Shown here piece by piece: positions 1 to 11,230 of a stretch of DNA of 64,000 nt (position 1 is the first letter of the stretch; every line of letters starts with the position of its first letter). The notes under the pieces are model-generated. The model saw only the letters and a list, made by a program, of their open reading frames with translations. It was not told where the DNA came from and did not search any database. The stretch lies in contig BSBM01000125.1 in the NCBI GenBank assembly GCA_027924585.1, positions 5,001 through 69,000 of the forward strand. The letters are read 5' to 3'. Both the position numbers and the translations under genes were made by a program. The DNA is from Larix kaempferi. Its lineage: Eukaryota; Streptophyta; Pinopsida; Pinales; Pinaceae.

Positions 1-2291
1 CTTGAAACTGATCAAACAGATGTTTGGGCCTTCATTGCCAGGTTGCCACGCTCTGATATGAAGCTCATTGATGCAGTAAAGGGATTAGTGCAAGCTTTTT
101 GGCATGACAACACTATACCTTCTTCCAACCAAAATATGTATTAAAATTGAGAAAGGGGTTCAAAGGATCATGAACCACACATTAAACATTTTCTTGATAT
201 GACACAAACATAATTATATGAGAGATTTAGGAATGAACATAACAAACTTGACTTTGGTCAAAGATCCTTTGAAAAATGCAAACCATGGTATGTTAAAATA
301 ATCACAATTCGTAACACATGTTTTTGTCGATACCATATCGAGTATGGTTACTATTATGACACAAATACATATATTTTTCGTGTATTGCATAACACTCTTG
401 TGCAGGAATGCTCAGCTACATTACCACCGATGCCATCTAGAGACTTTATTCATAGCATTTTGTGTAGCAGGCCAAACGATTGCACATTTTATCAAAAAAC
501 TTGCATACATGGGAGATGCCCAGGGTGTGGTGGATTCGCATTATTGGAAAAATGCATACATGTGACTGATGAGCATGAACTTGGGAGGCAGGAGGTGAAC
601 TTGCAGTCATTCAAATATGTCACGTATGATATTGATGGAGGGAATGAAAGAAAAAAAATACAATTGGTCACTTCTCAGGTTGGTAATGAGATATTGGATA
701 CTATTTTTTCTTCACATTGCAATCTCATATGTAACAATCTATTGATATATGTCTTTATTGTTGATCTACCAGGTACAAGTTTGTGACTTCATGGAGGAAT
801 TCTTTGAAAAGAAACAACAGTATGTAAAGTATGTGCATGTGGCTCATTGGCAAGTTGAGTAGTTTAGAACGTGCAAGGATACATTTCCTATTGGGACTAT
901 CTTGTCAGTGGTTGATTTTGCGGAAAACTACACTCTTCAACCGAAAAATGAGATTCAGAGTCAATACTATCACTCAGACCAAGTCATCCTAATGGTCCAT
1001 ATCACCTATAGACATGGGCAGATAGTACTAAAGACAACAAGGTTATATGGAAGGATTATCACTTCTACATAAGTGATGACAGGTGTCATGACTTGGCTTT
1101 TGTACAACACAGCTTTCAAATGTTCTACAATCACTTGAATGATAACAATATACGGATGGAACAACATTGGATTTGGTCTGATGGTTGTGTAGGGAAATTC
1201 AAAAATGCCCGTGTCTTCCAATGGTTGTGTATTCTCCACAAAAGGCACAAGGTGCCACATATTTGGAACTATTTTGAGACCGGACATGGAAAAGGTGAAC
1301 ATGATGGAGTAGGTGCATGCATAAAGACTCCATTACGCAGGCAAGAAATGAAGTTCACAAATGTATCACTCATACGAGATGCAAAAACCATCGTTGAATG
1401 GCATGCTTCAGTCATGGGGGAGGGAGAAAGAAGGTAGGAAGATCACTCAACCAGGAAAGCACATGTACATAGATATTTTTGGGAGGTGGTGGATGTAGAT
1501 CAATCACATTTATATGAGTGCAAGACCATCCAAGGAACTCGTGCATTTCATTCAGTTAGAACATCGGACAATGCTATACTTGAAATGTGGACAAGGAAAC
1601 TGTCATGTTTTTGTTCTCCATGCAGTAGTGGTGAATGGGACAAATGTGAATCCGTGGATTTGTTTGATAGCTGGGACCATGTATCACTCCCCAATGGTTG
1701 ACGGATAGCTACAATATTATCCCAGTTGGAGGAGGACCAATCAAGTATTTCACCAGACTATGACCACATATCAGATCTCGTACAACCAGGTTCAATTAAT
1801 ATTTTTATATTTTTGTCAACTAGTTGTGTATATTTTTTATATTTTTGACAACTAGTTGTGTCTAATTAGTTGACTGAAATGTTGGAACTATATTTTCTCC
1901 AGGGAACATATATGTAGAGGTTTCCATGAGATGCAATGCATGGCGTACTGACTATTGGATGGCACGTTGCTTAGAGGGGAAGCAAACCCTAAATGTCCCA
2001 TTACGGGACTCTGAGGCCAATGATTTTTCGATTGGGTCGATGGTTATAAAGGGAGAATATTTGAACCAGGTTTCCCACTCAACAAATAGAAAAGGGTATA
2101 CATATGAAGATTATAGACCAGGTGAGATTGTATACCATTATACAAACTTAGTTATTGGCACAAACCTCCAGCTGCAAACAATTCCAAGGAAGAACTCATC
2201 AAAGGCAAGATAATTATTGCCTTATTCCAAGCACGAGAGGTTAAAGGAAGCCATTGGTATTCGAGGTGATCCTGATGGTCTAGTCAAATGA
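1..2291 (+). pseudogene. Decayed DDE/RNase H-fold transposase-like gene, 5' end outside window
   Basis: One reading frame can be followed across three apparent exons (1-678, 773-1789, 1903-2291). The introns 679-772 and 1790-1902 both have GT-AG ends and preserve the frame. Readable motifs are DFAENY (Asp codon 914-916), WSDGC (Asp codon 1180-1182) and GHGKGEHDG (Glu 1297-1299, Asp 1303-1305). From memory, these resemble the spaced acidic residues of a transposon-encoded family found in lower plants and animals; I cannot name the superfamily. A Cys-rich stretch (CFCSPC, then Cys-Glu, near 1610-1655) follows. It is broken: in-frame stops at 142, 148, 211, 860, 1435 and about 1701, a frameshift near 1010-1035, and a stop near 2211. 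The N-terminus lies beyond the window. No terminal inverted repeats were found. A domesticated gene is less likely given the number of lesions. Confidence 0.6.
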
Positions 2292-3484
2292 CCATAGGTA
2301 GGTAATCTGGTATGTGGTTTGCATGTTTTATTGTGTACTATGTTATAGGTATGTGGTGTACATTTATGCTATGATTTTGTTTTGTGTTCTCATTAAGTAT
2401 TGACATTAATATTTTGACTATTGCAGCCATACATTGATAGCTTGATAGATTGATAAATTGCATAGACTTGGTACAACTTGATAAATTGCACAAGTTTTGT
2501 TATGGATTTGTTTTCTTTGTTTTTTTCTCCCATCTAAGTAAACCATAATATTTGCATCCTCATGCCCATTTTCATGCTCACTAGAACCATCACCATCTTC
2601 ATGCTCATTATCACTATCCCCGTGGTCATTGTCACAATCACCATGCCACCATGAACATCACCACCGTGCTCTTCCTACCCATGTTGTCACCATCACCATC
2701 CCATTTTTCACCATAAGATTCTCATCCATCATTCACACAAATATAAATGTTAGATACCTAATTTCATCACCTAGAAACCTAGAAACCTAGACGCCCAAGA
2801 CTTGATCATGGTGTCCATATTCAACTTGAATTTCAAATACTCCTATGAGAGGGATTCTGTCATGGTGTTTGAGCTCAAGAATGTTAAGTTTGGAATTAAA
2901 TCCAGTGTCCCCCCAACCATGTTTATTCCTCAACACTTATTTATAGTGCACAAAACCTAAAAGGTCAAATTCATAAAAAGTTTGCATGAGAGTTTATGGA
3001 CAATGCGCTCATGTTGGTCTATCCCAAACACACTTTACAAAAATTACAACATCCAATTTTGTTGCTTGGTTTGGTTATTATTCCCAAGGATGAATTTTCC
3101 ATCTCTCCATGAGACACTTGACTTAAATGAAATTGGAGGCACAAAATGAAAATTGTGCATTGAAAGGACATCCCATTAGTTGCAATATATCTATTCCATA
3201 ACGAAATGAAAATTATGCATTGAATTAATTCCTAGCTCTGCTGGCGTTTAGAAATATTCTGTTGCTTTAACAAGAGTGTTGGCATAGCTTTAGAAGGGAA
3301 ACTACTTTCTTGTCTCAAATACAATTTCAGAACTATCAAAGATTGCAAAATTTAAAACTACGACAGACATTGATAGACTTCTTTCTAAATATCAAGAGGA
3401 TAAAATTAAAGTTTGACAGGCAGAGAAACTTACATGTTCTTCTTTCCAATTCTACCCATTCCATTGATACATCTCTGTACAACA
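2292..3484. other. Non-coding spacer with CAT/CAC-rich low-complexity stretch
   Basis: No coding region is supported here. Positions about 2555-2740 are a degenerate run of atcacc/atgctc-type steps (pyrimidine-rich, CAT and CAC repeats). The rest is ordinary AT-rich DNA. Small open frames at 3310-3495 and 3336-3521 are on opposite strands of the same DNA and show no recognisable motif. Confidence 0.5.
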
Positions 3485-3868
3485 CAATTTTATAACATCT
3501 TCGCCTCGACCAACTGTACATATGATAAATGTTTTAGAAATTAAAAAAAGAAAAAGAAAAGAGAAGTCAAGACAATGCCAGTTTCTTCTATCATTAGAAC
3601 TTTAGGCATTTTACCTGGAAACCAGAAGTCCTTGCTACAAACCTCCATGGAGCCATGGATTTCAAAAACGAATTACTGAAAAATTTCAAATGTTCATTAT
3701 ACTACTACTTCATACTATAAAATAGGAGTCGAACGAAGAGGCAGTGTTAGATAGAGAGGATTGGGGATCAGATTTAGGGTTTGTGGATTGGAGATTAGAT
3801 ACTAAAAATACGATGCTTCATATATATATAACAGTGTAATGGAGACCTAGTGCTACAACATAACGGGG
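3485..3868. repeat. Left arm of ~380-bp inverted repeat
   Basis: Pairs as reverse complement with 4937-5313. The outer end is at the CTCGACCAACTGTA block (3509 region). The inner end is in the ACAACATAA block just before the first 357-bp monomer. Outer ends of the two arms fade out rather than stopping at a sharp terminus. Confidence 0.75.
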
Positions 3869-3880
3869 ATACACATGTGT

Positions 3881-4920
3881 GGGAGATGATGGAACCCAGG
3901 TCCGCTCGCTGGTTTGGGTTCCGTGCTCCTGGATCAATTCCTCAAAGTGTCCCTGAATGGCTCCGGGGTGCCGGACCAAGATTCCTGCAGCAGCGAAACA
4001 GTGTCTCCGATCGTGAATTTGTCGATTTCGGTGGATCCAGGACACCGATTTTCAGCTAGGGCCCCCCCACAGTGTGCCTCCAACCCCTGGAAATGGTGTT
4101 ATTGTGCCATCTCTGGAGCTAGGGTTTTGCGCAATGAAGGCCATGCCAATCTTGCTCAAGGGGAGCATTTCTGGTCCGAAGACTCCCGGGCGTGTGTGGC
4201 CACCATGGACACGTCCACAATGTCCATACCCACATGTGGGAGATGACGAAACCCAAGTCTGCTCGTCGGTTTGGTTCCGTGCCCCCGAAGCAATTCCTCA
4301 AAGTGTCCTTGAATGGCCCTGGGGTGCCGAACCAAGATGCCCGTAGCACCCAAACCGTGGCTCCTATTGTGAATCCATCGATTCTAGTGGATCTGGGATG
4401 CTGGGTTTCAGCTAGGCCCCTCCCCACAACGTACCGCCAACCCTCAGAAATGGTTTTGTTGTGCCATCTCTGGAGCTAGGGTTTTGTGTAGTGAAGGCCA
4501 TGCCAATATTTCTCAAGGGGGGAATTTCTCGTCTAAAGGCTCCCAGGCATGCGTGGCGACCGTGGAAACGTCTGCAATGGCCATACGCATGTTTGGGAGA
4601 TGACGGAACCCAAGTTTGCTCGCCGGTTTGGGTTCCATTCCCCCGAAGCAATTCCTCAAAGTGTCCTTGAATGGCCCTGGGGTGTCGGACTAAGATGCCC
4701 GTAACACCCAAACTATGGCTCTGATCGTGAATTCGTTGATTCTAGTGGATACGGGATGCCGGGTTTCAGCTAGGGCCCCCCCACAGCGTGCCTCCAACCC
4801 TCAGAAACTGTTTTGTTGTGTCATCTCCGGAGCTAGGTTTTTGCGCAGTGAAGGCCATGCCAATATTGCTCAAGGGGGGCCATTTCTCGTCCGAAGGCTC
4901 CCGAGCATGCGTGTCGATGA
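3881..4920. repeat. 357-bp tandem repeat, array A (about 2.9 monomers)
   Basis: The landmark GGGAGATGA starts at 3881, 4238 and 4595, giving a period of exactly 357 bp twice; the last monomer is slightly short. Each monomer carries CTAGGGTTTTGC (or a one-base variant), a C-rich tract after CAGCTAGG, and GTGTCC(C/T)TGAATGG. The monomers are GC-richer than the flanks. Open frames occur on both strands, helped by 357 being 119 codons, but no domain is recognisable; I regard the array as non-coding. Related to array B at 6583-13340. Confidence 0.85.
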
Positions 4921-4936
4921 AACCCTAAGCCTAATC

Positions 4937-5313
4937 CCATTTATGTTGTACCACTGGGTCTCCATTACACTGTTGTATATATATGAAGCATAGTATTTTT
5001 AGTATCTGATCTCCAATCCAAAAACCCTAAATTTGATCCCCAATTCTCTCTATCTACCACTGCCTCTTCGTTTGACTCCTATTTTATAGTACGAAGTAGT
5101 AGTATAATGGACATTTGAAAGTTTTTAGTAATTCATTTATGAAATCCATAGCTCCATGGCGGTTTGAAGCAGGGACTTCTAGTTTCTAGGTAAAATGCCT
5201 AAAGTTTTAATGATAGAAGAAACTGGCTTTGTCTTGACTTCTCTTTTCTTTATTTTTTTTTAAATTTCTAAACCATTTATCATCTGTATAGTTGGTCGAG
5301 GTGAAGATTTTAA
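4937..5313. repeat. Right arm of ~380-bp inverted repeat
   Basis: Reverse complement of 3485-3868, beginning just after the third 357-bp monomer and running to the GTTGGTCGAGGTGAAGA block. It preserves the TATATATATGAAGC segment and the AAACCCTAAATTTGATCCCC segment seen in inverse orientation on the left. Confidence 0.75.
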
Positions 5314-6582
5314 CACTTAGTTTTCAACTGAGCTCTCAAACTTCTTGTTTTTAACACTTAGTCAATTTTTCATACTTTTGAATATGCAAAACATTTTTTC
5401 TTCTATTTTGGTAGATTGATATTTTCCTTATCTGGTCACCATAAGGAAAACCAAGAGCATGGCTAGATAGCCATTTCACCAAGGAGCATTCCTATGATAT
5501 TTGATTTATTTGATCACCTCATGATTACCTCCTTGCGGGCATTTCTAAATGGCCTTCCAATCTTGTGAATTTGACACAGTCAAATTTCTATCTTTAATAC
5601 CTAAAATACATTTTCTTCATTTTGGTAGATCCATATTGTCTTCCTCGGAGATTCTTTTGACCAACTGAGACCATGGTTGGGTAGAAAAATTACCAGGCTA
5701 CACCCTAGACATATGATACAAGCATCTATCTCAACCTATGATTTGTGGTGGGCATCCTCTTGAGGCTACTTAGTCACTTTTACTTCCACTGGTGTAAAAC
5801 CCTGTTTTTGGCAGGCCTATATCTTTTTCCTCAAAAATGATTAAGGAAAAATGAGACCATGAATGGATGCACCAACCAACATACTAGAGCCTAACACTTT
5901 CGGATTATTTTTCTCATCATCCTATGAGATGTGGTGGGCATTTTCCTGCGATCACTTAGTCAATTTTTACCATTAATTCTATACTTAGACAATTTGTCCA
6001 AACTCTAAGGTGGATTTTTCATTTTACCAAAACCATGAAACAATGATATCAGGGGATGTAGAACACCTTACTGAGCACAACACAACTTGTTTCACCCTCA
6101 TATTCATCTTCATTTGCATTAGGCGGGCATTTTATTGAACTTGATGTAAAAGCTGCCCTACATGATGACAAAACACCCACCTACAGGATGACCATATGGT
6201 GCGGGCATTTTCTTCAACTCACAGATTATGGCGAGCATTTCCAGAGAGCAATTTTGACTAATTTGACCAAAAAAACCTTCTTTTGGGCGACTTGCATCTT
6301 CTTCTTCAAGGATTTTTTCTGAGAACTGGGGCCATGGTCAGATAGATATTTCAACAAACTATGGGATGGCAGGCCATGGTGAGCATTTTCTTCTTCTTAT
6401 GAATTATGGTGGACATTTTCATTAGACAACTGCTTTAGGGAATTTTTTCATCACTTAGTCAAATTCCCAAGATTATCATACCTTTACAAAGTACGAGCAT
6501 CGTCATCTTTTGTCTGATGAAATTGCATACTAGCTGTCCTTTCAAAAGAAAATATATATCTTTTCAAAACTACAGGATAGTT
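5314..6582. repeat. Degenerate ~200-bp repeats, no gene
   Basis: No coding region. Recurrent blocks can be followed by eye: ACTTAGTCA (about 5352, 5765, 5952, 6448), TTTTGGTAGAT, GAGACCATGGTTGG-like and TGTGGTGGGCATTTTC-like, recurring roughly every 200 bp with much divergence. This looks like an old tandem array or fragments of one repeat. The boundary with the 357-bp array B is at about 6583. Confidence 0.45.
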
Positions 6583-7624
6583 GTAATTCTATGGCCCCGG
6601 TAGGTATCCAATTGATGTCCCTGAATGCATTTTGGTTGCGAGATGGAACAAGCCATAGAATGACGACTGTGGTTCGGATCGACAAACCATCGACTTCGTT
6701 GGATTCAGGACATCGAGATAGTGCTAGGGGTGCCCCTCTCATCCGGTCCCATGGTCCAGGTGCCAACTTTTAGGTCCATTTTGGAAACTAGGGTTTTGCT
6801 CAGTAAGGGAGTGTGCAGTTTTGCACATGGGGGTCAAATTTGCAAAATCAATGGGGACTTATGGCTAGAGTTCCTAGCTGGAACCTTCCTAGACACACTT
6901 CCAGGACTCCTTGGAACTCGGTTTTATTGCACGGTTGGAATTATATGGCCCCGGTAGGTATCCAACTAGTGTCCCTGAAAGCCTTTTGGATGCGAGATGG
7001 AACGAGCCATAGAATGACGACTGTGGATCAGATCGACAAACTGTCGAATCCGTTAGATTCAAGACATTGGGATAGTTCTAGGGGTTCCCCTCTCCGTCGG
7101 TCCCATGGCCCAGGTGTCATCTTGTAGGTTCATTTTGGAAACTAGGTTTTTGCTCAGTAAGGGAGTGTGTAATTTTTGCACATGGGGGTCAACTCTGCAA
7201 AATCATCTACCGGGGACTTATGGCTAGTGTTCCCAGCTGGAACCTTCCTAGACACACTTGCAGGACTCCCTGGAACTTGGTTTTGTTACACGGTTGGAAT
7301 TCTATGGCCCCAGTAGGTATCCAACTAGTGTCCATGAAGGCCTTTTGGATGTGAGATGGAATGAGCCATGGAATGACGACTGTGGCTCGGATCAACAAAC
7401 CATCGACTTCGTTGGATTCAGGACATCGAGATAGAGATAGGGGTTCCCCTCTCCTCCAGTCCCATGGCCCAGGTGTCAACGTTTAGGTCATTTTGGAAAC
7501 TAGGGTTTCACTCAGTAAGGGAGTGTGCAGTTTTGCACATGCAGGTCAAATTTGCAAAATCATTGACCTAGGACTTATGGCTAGCATTCCCAGCTGGAAC
7601 CTTCCTAGACACACTTGTAGGAAT
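6583..7624. repeat. 357-bp tandem repeat, array B, part before LTR element
   Basis: The landmark ATGGCCCC(A/G)GTAGG is at 6591, 6945 and 7304 (spacings 354 and 359). Monomers contain GTGTCCCTGAA, CGTGGCTCGGATCGAC, TTGGATTCAGGACAT, CTAGGGGT(G/T)CCCCTCTCC and AAACTAGGGTTTTGC. The third monomer is interrupted at 7630 by an LTR retrotransposon. Removing that element and one 5-bp target duplication places the next landmark 357 bp downstream, so the array was continuous before insertion. Confidence 0.85.
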
Positions 7625-7629
7625 CCCCG
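7625..7629. repeat. 5-bp target site duplication (CCCCG), left
   Basis: CCCCG directly precedes the TG of the left LTR and is repeated at 11662-11666 directly after the CA of the right LTR, as expected of an integrase-mediated insertion. Confidence 0.85.
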
Positions 7630-8060
7630 TGTGAAGAACCTGCAATAATTAATTAATGCAAATACACGACATATCAGAAATAATGGAACTCATAATCACT
7701 TTTATATTGATCACAAGCCACTTCGAGGGGGCAACCTCCTTTGAGCAAGCTCAATACAATTAACTTCACGGTGCCTTCATAGGCCTCAACACACACTTAT
7801 ATACTAAGTCTAGGCGCCAATACCTTGGGTCAATACTATGTGTCAATACAAACCATGGGCTAAGTCTAGGCGCCAATACTATGAGTCAAAACCATGGGCC
7901 AATACAAACTATGGATCAACAAAACTATGGGCGACTTACAAAGCATATGCGCCAACAAAAATAACACAAACTATGGATCAAAAAATACTACGGGACGACT
8001 TACAAAGAATATGCGTCCAACCACAATATACTAACAAAGTAAAGACATGGGTTCCTAACA
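7630..8060 (-). repeat. LTR (3' LTR of the minus-strand element)
   Basis: 431 bp from TGTGAAGAAC to TTCCTAACA. Nearly identical to 11231-11661 with 16 base differences and no length change. Internally it holds reiterated steps such as CAATACTATG, CAAACCATGGG and CTAAGTCTAGGCG, i.e. short degenerate sub-repeats. Confidence 0.9.
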
Positions 8061-8073
8061 TCCCCTCTCCCTT
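8061..8073 (-). promoter_or_regulatory. Polypurine tract of the LTR element
   Basis: On the minus strand this is AAGGGAGAGGGGA, immediately inside the 3' LTR, the normal position and composition for the plus-strand primer of reverse transcription. Confidence 0.85.
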
Positions 8074-8580
8074 AGAAAAAGCTTTGTCCTCAAAGCTTTA
8101 GATGTGGAAATTGATGCAGAATCTGAAGGAGTGGGTTCCCTGTAGCATCCTCGGGTTACATTCCGAGCCACTGGCGCCTTTGGAGTTTCAGGGAGGATTG
8201 CATGGAAGGCTGTAGATGAAGAAGAACCATATCAGCGATGTGAAAAGTGCGCTCAGAACGGTGCTGATCAGCTTGTTGTTTCAGTCGAATTCTTGCCATG
8301 TGAAGATTGTCCTGCAGAATGAGAAGAAGCTGATCACGGTTTCGAAGAATTGAGTCAATTGCCTGAACTGGGGAGTTGCTGAAGGTGTATGGAAGAATAA
8401 CTGGCGGTGTCTATCCATAGACTGCTTCATATGGTGTCCTTTGATATGTGGTATTGTACCACCAAATCTCTGCTAGGAAATCCATAGAAATAGTTGGCCA
8501 AATTTGTGTAGGGATGGGCAAGGGTTTGAGCAATCCCGAAAGGAGTTTCGTTTCACCCTTGTTGACCTGGAAAGTATCAC
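8074..8580 (-). pseudogene. Integrase remnants of the LTR element
   Basis: The minus strand reads an integrase-core fragment (PIPTQIWPTISMDF) joined directly to a later part (WWYNTTYQRTPYEAVYG). This fusion skips the intervening core, including its remaining acidic residues. Further on come the C-terminal helix (NLHMARIRLKQQADQHR), then FHIADMVLLHLQP, and after another skip the tail PEDATGNPLLQILHQFP, which resembles the P-E-A-T-W-E ending of chromovirus integrases. Stops interrupt it near 8418 and 8150. The internal skips are the same in the copy at 27895-28440. Confidence 0.75.
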
Positions 8581-8582
8581 AG

Positions 8583-9019
8583 TCAGCCACCCTCTGTTGA
8601 ATTTTCATTTTCAATCCTACCAAAAGAAGTTACATTGTTCCCAGTCATATATTTTGAAGAACCCAGAGTGCTCTGCTGATGAAGAAGCATGGAGTTCATA
8701 GAAGAGATAGCCCTGTTGAACATATTGCAACCAATTTGGAACAAGCAAAGAAAGAGCTGTAAGAGAAACTGGGTCATCAATTGTGCGAGAAGGAGCATCT
8801 GCCACCATATTGTCCTTACCCTTCTTGTAAGTGATCGCATAGGGATAACCCATGAGTTGGATAACCCATTTCAGGTGTGTTGGGGAGGAGACCCATTATT
8901 CCATAAAATTTTCCAGACTCTGGAGATCAGTCTTGATGCAGAAATAATTCCCTAATAGGTATGGCTTCCACTTCTGTACTACATGCAAAATAGCCATCAG
9001 TTCCTGCTGAGAGATAGAT
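8583..9019 (-). pseudogene. RNase H remnant of the LTR element
   Basis: The minus strand encodes SQQELMAILHVVQKWKPYLL, then a FCIKTDLQSL segment, then THLKWVIQLMGYPYAITY and KGKDNMVADAPSR. These match the Ty3/Gypsy RNase H pattern (KELxAI, TDxxSL, KGxxNxVADALSR). It follows the protease directly, because the reverse transcriptase palm and fingers are absent. A stop and a frameshift near 8850-8900 split it. Confidence 0.8.
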
Positions 9020-10400
9020 GTGACTAAATTCTGACCGGAAAGGTCTCTTGAAGGTGGCAAGCTCATTGGTTCAGCAAAGACACCTGCATATCTATCCAAG
9101 GAAGTAGTGGAGACCATTGATGGGTTCATCTGAATGGAATGGAGCTGAGAAATGACACCATGTGAATTATTCTTAAGGATTTTTTCCAAGTGATGTGAAC
9201 TGATGATGCGGAGAGACCCTGGTTGTAAGCCCATTAATTTGTGTTGTGCCCCATTGATTGAAAACTGCATCCAAAGTTCCGCAAAATCCCATAAGATGGG
9301 GCCAAGTGTGCGTAACCATTGAATGCCCAAAACCACATCACATCCGCCTAAGGACAAGGCAAACATGTCAGAGCGCAGGTTATAATCTTCCATAGAGATA
9401 CGCACATTGTGACACCTCCCCTTGCAAGGTAAGGTGCCCCCATTGGCAACCATGACTTCAAAGTTGGAGCAAGGATGGACAAAACAATCAGTCTGTTTGG
9501 CAATCTGAGAGTCAATGAAGTTATGAGTGATACCAGAATCAATGAGTATGGTAAGAGGGAGCTTCTTGAAGTATCCCCTAACTCGCATTGTTTGTGGGGT
9601 GGTGACGCCGGTTACAGCATGGAGAGAGATCTTGGGTGGGTCGTTCTGAGATGGAGTGTCAACAGGCGGGTGTTGAATGTCGACCTGATCATCTACTGTA
9701 TCTGGAGCTTCTTCATCAAGTTCTGAGGTAGGCGGAGAATCCACATCCAAGAGATAGAGCTTTTATTGAACACATCTATGTCCCCAAGTGAATTTCTCAT
9801 CACAATTATAACAAAGCCCTTTTTCTCAGCGTGCCTGCATCTCAGTTTCAGATGAATGCTTGGTAGGAGTTGGTTGAGGAGCTGGCAGGATGGGAGGTCG
9901 TTGAGAACCCATATTTCAGAAGGGAACAAAAGTGGGTTTGGAGCGTTGTTGGGATGCAAGCTTGTCTTTTGCCAACTTAGCCAACCCTAGGACTTCCATC
10001 ATTGTGTTGGGACAGAACATTTTAACCTCTGACCGGATTTCATCCTTAAGACCACTGATAAAACAACTCCTGTAAAATTCATCAGACAATCCTTCTATGT
10101 GATTGGCGAGTTTCTCAAATTTTGTCTGATACTCTCTCACTGTGCCAGTTTGGTGAAGTTTAGTGAGTGCTCCTATGAAGTTGTCAAAATCACTAGGACC
10201 AAATCATGGAAAAAGGAGTTGGCAAAAATCTATCCAGTTTGGCTCGGGATGAGATTTGATGTACCAACGATACCATTGAAGGGCTTCCTGTTCCAAATGA
10301 AAGGATGCAAGTGGAACTTTCTGGACATCAAACATATTATGCAGACTGAAATATTGTTCTGTGCGGTATATCCATCTAGTTGGATCAGTACCATTGAAGC
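9020..10400 (-). pseudogene. gag-protease remnant of the LTR element
   Basis: The minus strand reads a gag core (LDFPRFNGTDPTRW near 10385, then LASFHLEQEALQWYRWY), a later gag segment (SDEFYRSCFISGLKDEI), a zinc knuckle CYNCDEKFTWGHRC and an aspartic protease with LTILIDSGITHNFI; the active-site triplet is D-S-G. The final residues YAGVFAEPMSLPPSR are the start of reverse transcriptase. The frame is broken in gag near 10140-10200 and by stops around the knuckle (near 9763, 9828 and 9913). Confidence 0.85.
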
Positions 10401-11216
10401 GAGGAAAATCAAGCTTCGGCCCACGAAAATTGCTGGAAGAAGAGAACCTGGTGGCTGCAAAAGATTCTGGCTATCGGTTATTGTTCATGGCTGATTGCTG
10501 AAGATGGAGGCTGAGAAATTTTTCATACAAATCTTGGAGTTAGGTTTGGATGGCTGCAAGTCCTTCCTCCATGGTTTTTGCCCCTGCGCGAGTGACAACC
10601 ACAACCAAGAGTTTTGAGTCCACAACCAAGAGTAGTTTTTTTTTTTTTTTTATTTATAGAACTGGATCAGCAACAACAGCACGGAATGGATCCACAACAA
10701 ATGGATCTGCAACGGCGCGGAAGAGATAAAAAATGGCTGGATCTGAAATGGCGACTAGATCTGGAACAACTTTCTGAAACGGCTGGATCTGGAGAGGAAG
10801 TGATCGGCAACAGTTCAGCTGAAAATAGATATGGACCCCAGGTATGTGCGTCTTCCTATCGGTTCCGGGTTTTCACTCAGCCACCAATGCTATCTGACGG
10901 CTTGCGTACTGGGGCAGTACCCCTCACTCCACAGCTCAGGTAAAACTGATAACCACTTTGCCGCAAATGACAGCTCTTGGTTTACCTCACGGGTGGGAAC
11001 TAGTCAATCAGGTAGGGGTCGTTGCCCTTTTCGCCAGTAGGTCCTCTCAATGGGCCAACTACTTTGGGGATCCTGTGGTACTCCTCACAATGAGTTTTAG
11101 GGATTATGCCCAAGTACTTCCCATAGTTAAGCGGATAGGGGTTATCCTCAGATTCGAACTTGCAACAGCGTGAAAACAATTTTGGCAGAAATTCCACCCA
11201 ACGAGCCCAAGAAAGT

Positions 11217-11228
11217 GCTCTGATACCA
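11217..11228 (-). promoter_or_regulatory. tRNA-iMet primer-binding site
   Basis: The minus strand reads TGGTATCAGAGC, two bases inside the 5' LTR (11231-11661). This is complementary to the 3' end of plant initiator methionine tRNA, the usual primer for plant LTR elements. In the duplicated copy (30989-31000) one base has changed. Confidence 0.92.
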
Positions 11229-11230
11229 GA

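Larger units (their letters stand above)
3485..5313. mobile_element. Foldback-like element: long inverted repeats around a satellite array
   Basis: The left arm (about 3485-3868) and right arm (about 4937-5313) are reverse complements of each other over roughly 375-385 bp with scattered mismatches. They include shared blocks around the TATATATATGAAGC stretch, the AGAGGCAGTG stretch and the CCTCGACCAACT outer end. Between them lie about three 357-bp tandem repeats. Long inverted arms around internal tandem repeats are typical of foldback or some Mutator-like elements. No transposase and no convincing target-site duplication is visible, so mobility is inference. It could also be a local inverted duplication. 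Confidence 0.55.

Noticed and set aside
4119-4427. Open frames on both strands of the 357-bp arrays (for example 4119-4427 minus, 12162-12572 plus, 31959-32369 plus)
   Set aside because: The monomer is 119 codons long, so frames stay open across monomers by arithmetic; frames exist on both strands and no motif or conserved start is seen.
9475-9726. Plus-strand frames across the retroelement genes (9475-9726, 29310-29561, 10099-10494)
   Set aside because: Antisense shadows of the gag-protease region; the minus strand carries the recognisable motifs.
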